Of a DNA stretch of 64,000 bases, positions 9,363 through 16,696 are shown piece by piece. Positions within the stretch are counted from its first letter, which is position 1, and the number at the start of each line of letters is the position of its first letter. The notes under the pieces were generated by a model that was not told the origin of the DNA, did no database searches, and was given only the letters and a program-made list of their open reading frames with translations. Source of the stretch: Methanococcoides alaskense (GTDB lineage: Archaea; Halobacteriota; Methanosarcinia; Methanosarcinales; Methanosarcinaceae); the NCBI RefSeq assembly GCF_031454185.1, contig NZ_JAVDQI010000004.1, forward strand, positions 62,001 through 126,000, read 5' to 3'. Position numbers and translations under genes: made by a program.

Positions 9363-12300
9363 ATGGCCAAAGTTCAGAGAAAACTTCAGAATTATCTAAT
9401 TCTGAATAAATACATGTCCTCAATGTTTGGATTTAGAGATATGAAAGAATTCAGTGCATTGTTAAAACCTATTCCAGATGGACTAAATTATCACAAGAAA
9501 TTGCATTTTACTGAAGTATTACAAAATTTAAAAATTACTGATGAATTCAGACAGAAACTCAATCTATATGATGAAAACATCCAGGAATATTTGAACCACA
9601 TAAACCAAAAAAGAGACCCACCAATTGTATTGAAATATTTCCAATACATGGCAATTCTGTTTACAGAAATATACCTTGATAAATACTACAATGAGTTCAA
9701 TTCATTGTATTCAGAGTTTCTTACATTTGTAATGGCTCTAAATAAAAAAGAGAACAGCAAATATCCATATCCTAATAAAAAAGCCATGCAAAAATTGGCA
9801 TTCTGGTCTGCAACTGGTAGTGGGAAAACACTTTTGATGCATATTAACTTTTTACAGGTTCAAAGGTATAATAATAAAAAGTATGATAATTTTTTGCTTA
9901 TTACTCCTAGTGAAGGGCTTTCCACACAACACATGGATGAACTTTTATTAAGTGATATAGAGCACAAAAAGTTTGAAACACAAAAGACGCTTGAAGATTG
10001 GTCTTTAAAGAATCCACTAAAGGTCATAGAAATCACCAAGATTAAAAGTGAAGTCAGTTCTCAAGATGGGAAAACAATTCCAGTTGAAGCTTTTGAAGAT
10101 GATAATATTATTTTCGTAGATGAAGGGCATAAAGGCCATTCCACTGATGCTCAGACTTGGAAGAACATGAGAAAAGAGCTTGTTGGTAAGAATGGATTCA
10201 CTTTTGAATATAGTGCCACATTTGGTGAAATTATCGACAAGGATGAGACTTTCAACGAATATGCTTCTTCGATAATATTTGATTACCGCTACAAATACTT
10301 CTATGAAGATGGGTTTGGAAAAGATTACAGTATACTTAATTTGCATAATAAAGAAGATTACGGCGATGAATATTTTACGGGTTCATTACTCTCATTATAT
10401 GAACAAAAAGTTTATTTCAAGAACTATGGCCGACAAATCAAGCCATTCAATCTTGAAAATCCTCTGATGATTTTTGTAGGCTCGAGTGTTAGTGGAAAAG
10501 CAAAAGAATCAGACGTTCTTCAAGTGGTTAAATTTTTAGCAAGGTTCGTAAATGAGAAAAAGAACTTCAAAGAATTAATTCAAAATATACTTACTGATAA
10601 ATCAAGCCTTGTTGACACAAATGACCAGCCAGTATTTGCAACAAAATTTCCATACCTGAGACGTTTGAACAAAATCGACAAAATAGAGATTCATGAAATA
10701 TATGAAGATATTCTTAAGGTCTTATTTCATGTCAAGACATCTAAAACATTGCAATTTGTTGAGATTAAAAATGCAGATGGAGAAATTGGGTTAAAATTTG
10801 ACTCGGAGTATTTTGGAGTCATAAATATTGGAGATACGAGTTCTTTCATGAAACTCATTGATAAAGAGGAAGAAGATTACTTCTTTATTGCTCAAAAATC
10901 TAATTTTGAACAATCTTTATTTAAGAAAATTGAAAAGAAAAACTCACCAGTCAATTTCTTAATTGGTTCTAAAAAATTTATTGAAGGATGGAATTCTTAC
11001 AGAGTTTCAGCAATGGGTCTTTTGAATATTGGGAAAAAAGAAGGTTCTCAGATAATTCAATTATTTGGACGAGGTGTCCGGCTTAAAGGATATGAAAATT
11101 ACTTGAAAAGAAGCTCTGCACCTGAATTCAAAAATGGTATGTTAGCAGATGTTAAAATTCCCGATTATTTGGAACTTCTTGAAACGTTGAATATTTTTGG
11201 ATTAAATGCAAATTACATGGAAACATTCAAAAAATCATTGAAAGAAGAAGGAATTGGAGAGTATGAGAGACTAACTCTTAAAATTAAACCAACAATGCCT
11301 GTTAGTGCTCTTTATGTTCCAAGAAGTACAAAGGATGAAAGTGATTTTACTAAATCTATACAGATAACAAATTTCGATAAATCTATTGCAAAAATTAAAA
11401 TAGATTTAAGTTCAAAGATTGATGTTCTTGAATCAAGAGAAGATATCAAGCAAGTAGATTCGAGTTCTCCTATTAAAGAAAATACATTTAGTTCAGAACT
11501 GGTTGATTTGTTTGATATGGATTATATTTATCTTGAATTGCTTAAATATAAGGATTTAAAAAAATATACAAATTTATATTTTATCAAAGATGATTTGAGC
11601 AGTGTTCTTTATTCTCCAGATAAATATTCTGTTTTGTGCAAAAAAGAAATAATACAACTAAATGAAACTGATGAATTACAGAAAATTCAAAAGCTTCAAG
11701 ACTATGCGATACAGTTGCTTAAATCTTATTTGGATAAGCTCTATAATCATGAAAAATATCATTGGTATCAAGAAAATTTACAATATGAAACTGTTAGTCA
11801 GGAAGATGAGTCTTTAATTCCAAAAGAGTACGTATTCACAATTAATTCAGATGCTGACACTTTGATTAAAGATATAGACAAATTTACTAGTGATTTAACA
11901 AGTTTCATAAGAGTAAACTCTGAAGATGGAAATATAATGTATGAAGAAGATATTTCCTTCAAACATGGTATGTCTAATATCATGGATTTTTTCGCAATGA
12001 ATGTTCACTTATTTAAGCCATTGATATACAAGAATGTTAAAGCAAAGGACCTTGAATTTATAAAAATATCTCCAGTTAATTTAGTTGAAAGTGAAAGAGA
12101 TTTTATAAAGCAATTGAATCTGTATTTAGAAAATGATTCGAAAGCATTAGGGTTCGATGAAATATATTTATTAAGGAATCCTTCAAGGAAAGGTATTGGC
12201 TTTTTCGAAACTAAAAATTTCTATCCCGATTTCATACTATGGACCATAAAAGGGGATGAACAAACAATCAATTTCATAGACCCTAAAGGACTTGTGAGGG

Positions 12301-12533
12301 TGGACCATCATGATGAGAAAATTGGCCTTTACAAAGAAATAAAACATATTGAAACAGATTTAAAAAAGAAATCAAAACTGAACATTAATCTTAATTCATT
12401 TATTTTGTCTCGTACAAATTATTCAGACCTTAATTGGTCCGAAAGTAAGGATGAATTGATGGATAAGAATATCCTGTTCTTGGAAGATGGGGCTGATTTC
12501 TTAAAGCAGATGTTTGAAAAGATAAGCTCTTGA
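9363..12533 (+). CDS. Type III restriction Res-like helicase with C-terminal nuclease motif
   Basis: A 1,056-residue superfamily 2 helicase. Walker A is ATGSGKT (150-156), the Walker B box is VDEGH (252-256), and SATFGE, then KFIEGWNS and IIQLFGRGVRLKG are later helicase motifs. Near residues 950-977, YPDFILWTIKG followed by INFIDPKG gives a PD...DxK nuclease core, as in the endonuclease domain of type III Res subunits. The start lies 4 bases after the methyltransferase stop, with AGGGGAT upstream, so the two are translated together. Family members translocate on DNA and cut unmodified DNA in complex with Mod. The length is normal for Res proteins and no break is seen. Together with the upstream UvrD/RecB-like protein this is a larger set than the usual two-gene type III system. 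Confidence 0.9.
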   Translation: MAKVQRKLQNYLILNKYMSSMFGFRDMKEFSALLKPIPDGLNYHKKLHFTEVLQNLKITDEFRQKLNLYDENIQEYLNHINQKRDPPIVLKYFQYMAILFTEIYLDKYYNEFNSLYSEFLTFVMALNKKENSKYPYPNKKAMQKLAFWSATGSGKTLLMHINFLQVQRYNNKKYDNFLLITPSEGLSTQHMDELLLSDIEHKKFETQKTLEDWSLKNPLKVIEITKIKSEVSSQDGKTIPVEAFEDDNIIFVDEGHKGHSTDAQTWKNMRKELVGKNGFTFEYSATFGEIIDKDETFNEYASSIIFDYRYKYFYEDGFGKDYSILNLHNKEDYGDEYFTGSLLSLYEQKVYFKNYGRQIKPFNLENPLMIFVGSSVSGKAKESDVLQVVKFLARFVNEKKNFKELIQNILTDKSSLVDTNDQPVFATKFPYLRRLNKIDKIEIHEIYEDILKVLFHVKTSKTLQFVEIKNADGEIGLKFDSEYFGVINIGDTSSFMKLIDKEEEDYFFIAQKSNFEQSLFKKIEKKNSPVNFLIGSKKFIEGWNSYRVSAMGLLNIGKKEGSQIIQLFGRGVRLKGYENYLKRSSAPEFKNGMLADVKIPDYLELLETLNIFGLNANYMETFKKSLKEEGIGEYERLTLKIKPTMPVSALYVPRSTKDESDFTKSIQITNFDKSIAKIKIDLSSKIDVLESREDIKQVDSSSPIKENTFSSELVDLFDMDYIYLELLKYKDLKKYTNLYFIKDDLSSVLYSPDKYSVLCKKEIIQLNETDELQKIQKLQDYAIQLLKSYLDKLYNHEKYHWYQENLQYETVSQEDESLIPKEYVFTINSDADTLIKDIDKFTSDLTSFIRVNSEDGNIMYEEDISFKHGMSNIMDFFAMNVHLFKPLIYKNVKAKDLEFIKISPVNLVESERDFIKQLNLYLENDSKALGFDEIYLLRNPSRKGIGFFETKNFYPDFILWTIKGDEQTINFIDPKGLVRVDHHDEKIGLYKEIKHIETDLKKKSKLNINLNSFILSRTNYSDLNWSESKDELMDKNILFLEDGADFLKQMFEKISS

Positions 12534-12583
12534 GGGGGCTATTTTTTCATCATAATGTTTATTTTTTAAAATAACGTTATTAC

Positions 12584-12721
12584 GTAGTGATTCATGAGCT
12601 GTGTCACCTGAATCATAAGAACCATTCAAAAGAGTATTGGGATTCCATAAAGACCATCTTGCCTGATTACGAGCAGAGGAAAGAATGGTTGCGGGTTAAT
12701 GGTAAGCTGTTGAATGTTTGA
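12584..12721 (+). pseudogene. Relic of the C-terminus of a YgjP-like (DUF45) metallopeptidase
   Basis: An open stretch of 45 codons without a start reads VVIHELCHLNHKNHSKEYWD, then SIKTILPDYEQRKEWLRVNG, and ends in stop 12719-12721. HELCHLxHxNHS is the zinc-binding motif of YgjP-like M48/DUF45 metallopeptidases, and the PDY...RKEWL continuation is typical of their C-terminus. The N-terminal two thirds of the gene is missing; upstream bases belong to the Res gene. Such metallopeptidase genes are often found at the end of type I restriction operons, which matches the hsdM scar 9.4 kb upstream. Confidence 0.85.
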
Positions 12722-12817
12722 TGGATGTGGCCTTGGAATTTTTATATCAAGTTTGTTTATCTTTAAAACATACATATATTTAATTAAATGTATTGAGGAT
12801 TTCAATTTGGTGATGTA

Positions 12818-14014
12818 ATGGGTTCAGATGAGGAGGAAATAAATGAAATTTTTGGAAAGATGGCATGGCTTGATAAAAATAGATGGTTATCTGAACCGGA
12901 TGATAACAATCCAAATCTCATTAATTTCTCATCAAGCGATTTGAAGAATTCTGAAAAAATTCTGACTCATTTTTTATGCTACATTAGTGACAGACAAATG
13001 CCTTTTTCTCAAATATGGGATAAAGGTGGATTCGTATATTCAGATATTGTTCATTCCTATTCTCAAAAGGATTGTGTGACTACAAATTTGTTAAATCCAT
13101 TTAATGAAAATAGTTTTATCCATCGAAGGAAGGATGACGGTACAAAATTTGAACTTATTTCAAATGACGGTTCTGTAACATTTACTCCCAGATATTATCC
13201 ATCTGATATCAAATCAATTCTTCAAACTTTAATGATACTTGAAGAAAAAGAATACAACAAAGACATAATTCAGTTCATTGCAAGAATTATTAGTGAATTT
13301 GATGGTGATTTTTTAGTTAAAAGAATAGGTTTTGCATTACATCTTTTGGCATACTACAATATCGGGCAACCCAAAGCTTCTGAGTATGAAAAATATGAAG
13401 AAATGCTAAAAAAGATTGAAAAAAATAAATCTGAAGTTTTGGGAATTCTTAGAAACAAGGATAAGTTTGAAGAGAAGTTCGAAGATTTTAAGAAAAATAA
13501 GAACGGTATTCTTTTCAATCAAAAAAGAATGTGGTGTAGTTTGCGTGATTACATAAAATATGATGAAACCTGCAATTATATGATTAACGGTTTAAAGGAC
13601 ATCAAAGAAGATAGTTTAGTTGAAACGTGGAATAATTTAGATAGAACCGAATTGGAATTGCCAGGTGATGTTTGGAACAATAACTCTAAATTTAGAAAAT
13701 GCTTGTTTAAAAACATCTCCATGTTATCTAGTTTGAATAAATACGAATCCCCTCGTTTCATACGAGAAATCTATACTAAATTGAAATCTGAGATTGATGA
13801 AGGTTATCCTGAATCATTTGATGTTACTTTTGATTTTGTTCCGAGAATGTGTGAAAAAGGAATGTGTGATTTTTGTATCTTCAATGAAAATAACAAAATT
13901 GATGAATTATGCACAAAAGACAAATCAAAATATTGTCCTATACTGCTGGTTTCTTGCGGTTATAAAAATAAATGTAATCCAAAAGAATGTGTTGCTATCT
14001 TGGCTGATGATTAA
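12818..14014 (+). CDS. Hypothetical protein with cysteine-rich C-terminus
   Basis: A 398-residue protein that I do not recognise. It is soluble, Lys/Glu/Asn-rich and probably mostly helical, with a charged coiled region near 185-235. The last 55 residues contain a dense cysteine set: CEKGMCDFC, then LC, YC, SCGYKNKCNPKEC, enough to bind a zinc ion or an iron-sulfur cluster. The ATG follows TTGGTGATGTA, a good archaeal ribosome site, and a TATA-like TTTAATTAAAT lies about 35 bases upstream, so it may have its own promoter. It follows the restriction-like operon by 284 bases, most of which is a metallopeptidase relic. It may be an accessory factor of that system, but this is inference from position only. 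Confidence 0.75.
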   Translation: MGSDEEEINEIFGKMAWLDKNRWLSEPDDNNPNLINFSSSDLKNSEKILTHFLCYISDRQMPFSQIWDKGGFVYSDIVHSYSQKDCVTTNLLNPFNENSFIHRRKDDGTKFELISNDGSVTFTPRYYPSDIKSILQTLMILEEKEYNKDIIQFIARIISEFDGDFLVKRIGFALHLLAYYNIGQPKASEYEKYEEMLKKIEKNKSEVLGILRNKDKFEEKFEDFKKNKNGILFNQKRMWCSLRDYIKYDETCNYMINGLKDIKEDSLVETWNNLDRTELELPGDVWNNNSKFRKCLFKNISMLSSLNKYESPRFIREIYTKLKSEIDEGYPESFDVTFDFVPRMCEKGMCDFCIFNENNKIDELCTKDKSKYCPILLVSCGYKNKCNPKECVAILADD

Positions 14015-14045
14015 TCATAAACTTTTCAAGTTTTTTAATACAACA

Positions 14046-14258
14046 TCACCATTCAATAGTAGCTGAACCACCAGAGTTCTTGCCACCTTTACAATATCCA
14101 GTAGATTTGCCGCAATTTGTGCATTTTCTTCCGTTTCTGTGAAGCATACCACTAACAATGAAAGTATTGCCACATAATAAACATTTAAAGGCGGCATTAT
14201 TTCCTATCCAATCTTCTTCAGGGCTAAGATTATTTGGGTCTATATTTTTTGTTGCCAT
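14046..14258 (-). CDS. Small zinc-ribbon protein
   Basis: A 70-residue protein with two CxxC knuckles, FKCLLCGNTF and RKCTNCGKSTGYC, typical of a zinc ribbon. The tail is Gly/Ser-rich (KGGKNSGGSATIEW). The first 20 residues are polar. It is convergent with the cysteine-rich gene, with 31 bases between the stops. No clear Shine-Dalgarno precedes the ATG, so the message may be leaderless. Small zinc ribbons of this kind are common accessory proteins in methanogens, and no specific function can be given. Confidence 0.65.
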   Translation of the reverse strand: MATKNIDPNNLSPEEDWIGNNAAFKCLLCGNTFIVSGMLHRNGRKCTNCGKSTGYCKGGKNSGGSATIEW

Positions 14259-14673
14259 GTTATTTACTCTATTTAATTATCAAATAACTAAGCATCTTCT
14301 GCACAACACGGGTAGCATACCCTTCCTTATAATATTTCAACAAGCAGTAATCAATGATAGCTCAATGATATAAAGTATCGGCATAAGCTATATGGTGTGT
14401 ATTCATTTTCTTCTTAGATGGACTCGATGTACAATAAGACGATAAAAAGCAATAAATGAGCCCTTATTTTATTGCTGTGATGGGCTTATTTCGCTTGTTG
14501 AGTGGTGAAATTTAGTCAATAGCTTCATCTATTATTATGTTATATGATATGTTGTTAGCAAATTATAAATAGAAATAGCCAGTTTAGAAAATAAATTATT
14601 GGTTGTAATTGTGAAGATGTAACCTTAGCTTTAATAGTAACAATTACAATGATAGCATCGTAATTTTGAAAGA
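14259..14673. other. Intergenic stretch without a gene; inverted repeat before the tRNA
   Basis: No credible coding frame is seen in these 415 bases. An inverted repeat TTGTAATTGT (14603-14612) and ACAATTACAA (14640-14649) is perfect over 10 bp with a 27-base loop and lies 24 bases upstream of the tRNA-Arg gene. A TATA-like AATTATAAATA occurs at about 14559. Which of these drives the tRNA is not clear. Confidence 0.4.
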
Positions 14674-14769
14674 GGGCCCGTAGGGTAGCCAGGACATCCT
14701 CGTGGGCTTCGATGTAGTATTTTACTGCGAAGACACCCACTGACCCGCGTTCGAATCGCGGCGGGCCCG
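14674..14769 (+). tRNA. tRNA-Arg (anticodon UCG) with a 22-base intron
   Basis: The acceptor stem GGGCCCG (14674-14680) pairs with CGGGCCC (14762-14768), followed by discriminator G. The T arm is CCGCG-TTCGAAT-CGCGG (14745-14761). The anticodon stem is GTGGG (14702-14706) with CCCAC (14736-14740). An intron at 14713-14734, between positions 37 and 38, is supported by a full bulge-helix-bulge: central helix CTTC/GAAG, three-base bulges GAT and ACA, and inner helix GTAG/CTGC. Splicing leaves the loop CUUCGAA with anticodon UCG (14709-14711), which reads Arg CGA. No CCA is encoded. The D stem (G-U, G-C, G-C) is the weakest part. Confidence 0.9.
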
Positions 14770-14823
14770 TATCTTTTTCATCGAAATTCTAAGTTTTTAC
14801 AATATCAATTAAAAAAAGAACTG

Positions 14824-14843
14824 TTCCCGGATATTTCCGGGAA
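14824..14843 (-). terminator. Hairpin terminator after pheT
   Basis: TTCCCGG (14824-14830) and CCGGGAA (14837-14843) form a 7-bp stem with a 6-base loop just after the pheT stop. On the minus strand it is followed by a run of T (AGTTCTTTTTTTAATTG), the classic shape of a factor-independent terminator. Confidence 0.6.
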
Positions 14844-14854
14844 TCTTAATATGT

Positions 14855-16477
14855 TTAGTCTGTAAGGTCGATCTCAAATCCAACGATGGGTTGTCCAAGG
14901 CCGAAGTTTGTAATAACTTCAGGATAGAGCTCTCCCATCATTCCGACCTTTTCGCCGTTGACAAGAATATCTGCGCGTCTGCCTTCGATAAATGCGGGGT
15001 CATCTGATACAACTACTTCGTATTCGATATCCCTTTCTCTCATAACTCCATCAAGCACTTCTCTTATCTCTGTAAAGTTAGCCTGAGCGTGTATCGAGGC
15101 TGCTGCGAGGTGCAGGCGGTTCTTTGAATTAACGACTACCTCGCCTACTTCAAAGAGGCACTGTGGCAGTTCATGGTGTTGGTTCAGGGAAAATATCTCG
15201 ATAAGGTTCGGCAATATGGTGGTACGTACCATTGTCTGGTCTTCGCTTATAGGATGAAGTACGAAGGTCACATCATCTGTCTTTTCCCTGTTCATCCATT
15301 CAAAATGAACCTTCTGGCTTGTGAGGGTGAAAGGCATGACCTCGGAGTAACCAAGGCTCACCATTATCTCACGCATGACGCCTCTTGTAATTGAGATCGG
15401 GTGTGCACATCCAATGGTCGCACTTTTTGGGAATTCACTTTTGATCTTATCAAAGCCGTATCCAATGGCAATATCCTCGACGATGTCATAATTATGAAGG
15501 ATATCAGCTCTGTAGGTTGGAACGCTTATCTCGAACATCTCTCCATCCTCAAGGATGTTTGCATCGAACCTCATTCTCTTCAGTTCATTTACGATCTCAT
15601 CAGCTGTAAGTTCTATACCGATCAGTGAATCGATATCTGAGCGAGGTACTTTGAGAGTTCTTGGTGTCATGTCCGGTGTGACCTTCTCGGTCCCGTCAGG
15701 ATATACTACCTTTACTGACTCTATCTTTCCGCCTCTCTCGGCAAGTGCGCTCACAACGATACTAAGTGCGGTATATACTGCATCTCCAAGACCTGTGACA
15801 TCAACGAAAAGGTCTGTGGTGCTCTCCTCGACCCTTGTAAGGGTTCCGTTGATTATTGGCGGGAATGAAAGGACGTTCCCTTCAGAATCACTTATCAAAG
15901 GATATTTCTCCATTCCTTCGAGGATTTTTGCAAAGCGAACGCCTTTAGGATGCTTTTCGAGTATCTCATCCATTGTCATTGGCTCAGTAAAATCAAGAGG
16001 CACGAACTCGAAGTCCGGGCTGACTGCCTGATATTTGAAAGGTGGTTTGAGATCTGTCATATCGTGAACCCCGATAGACACTTTCTTCCTGTTCCTTCCA
16101 AGGCCCCAATGCAGGTCTTCCTGCAGGTCCATCAATGACTTGATGGAGCTGGATGTGAAATTGATGCCCCTTACAATAGCACATCCTATGACCGGTCTTA
16201 CATCCTTGATTCCTTCTTCGAGCTCTATATGAACATCAGATGGCGTTACGTCATATTGACAAAGGCCGGTCTCGATGTTCATAAAACCTCTCATTGCTCT
16301 TGCTACTCCCTCGACACTGTAAAGATCAGGTCGGTCAGGGAAGAACTCGATGTCGATGGATTCCTTTTCAATACGCTCGATATCCGCGCCTATCATTGGC
16401 ACGCGGTCTATGATCGTATCCTTGTCTGCTTTTGTGAGTGATTCCAGATCCTCGTATTGTAAGGTAATTATTGGCAT
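14855..16477 (-). CDS. pheT: Phenylalanine--tRNA ligase beta subunit (archaeal type)
   Basis: A 540-residue beta subunit of phenylalanyl-tRNA synthetase, which with PheS charges tRNA-Phe. The start at MPIITLQYEDLESL is chosen because GGAGATA lies 9 bases upstream; an in-frame ATG 7 codons earlier has no such site. Seen in order: an N-terminal domain with FFPDRPDLYSVEGVARAMRGF, the B3/4 region with GLGRNRKKVSIGVHD, the B5-like domain (YRADILHNYDIVEDIAIGYGFDKI), and a degenerate synthetase core near the end (FEVGEVV, GRRADILVNGEKVGMMGELYPEVI, PIVGFEIDL). Length fits archaeal PheT (about 540-560). It stands alone on the minus strand; pheS is not in the window. Confidence 0.96.
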   Translation of the reverse strand: MPIITLQYEDLESLTKADKDTIIDRVPMIGADIERIEKESIDIEFFPDRPDLYSVEGVARAMRGFMNIETGLCQYDVTPSDVHIELEEGIKDVRPVIGCAIVRGINFTSSSIKSLMDLQEDLHWGLGRNRKKVSIGVHDMTDLKPPFKYQAVSPDFEFVPLDFTEPMTMDEILEKHPKGVRFAKILEGMEKYPLISDSEGNVLSFPPIINGTLTRVEESTTDLFVDVTGLGDAVYTALSIVVSALAERGGKIESVKVVYPDGTEKVTPDMTPRTLKVPRSDIDSLIGIELTADEIVNELKRMRFDANILEDGEMFEISVPTYRADILHNYDIVEDIAIGYGFDKIKSEFPKSATIGCAHPISITRGVMREIMVSLGYSEVMPFTLTSQKVHFEWMNREKTDDVTFVLHPISEDQTMVRTTILPNLIEIFSLNQHHELPQCLFEVGEVVVNSKNRLHLAAASIHAQANFTEIREVLDGVMRERDIEYEVVVSDDPAFIEGRRADILVNGEKVGMMGELYPEVITNFGLGQPIVGFEIDLTD

Positions 16478-16696
16478 GGGGGATATCTCCATGGTCATCT
16501 ATTCATGACCAGATTGCAATTTGAACCGATAATAGAACGAACATGTATAGCTTTAGATTTAATATTTTTCATTACTTTTCATTATAATGGGTTAATCAAC
16601 ATCAATAAGTATAATAATAAGTAATTATAATTATAATAATGTGAATATTACTTGCCATATCTCTGGTATTGGCTCCATATGAATCATTGCGGTGTA

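Noticed and set aside
14401..14520. AAAGCAATAAATGAGCCCTTATTTTATTGCTG as a possible structured RNA or CRISPR-like repeat
   Set aside because: A weak stem (GCAATAAA with TTTATTGC) occurs once only; no array or repeated unit was found here or elsewhere in the window.
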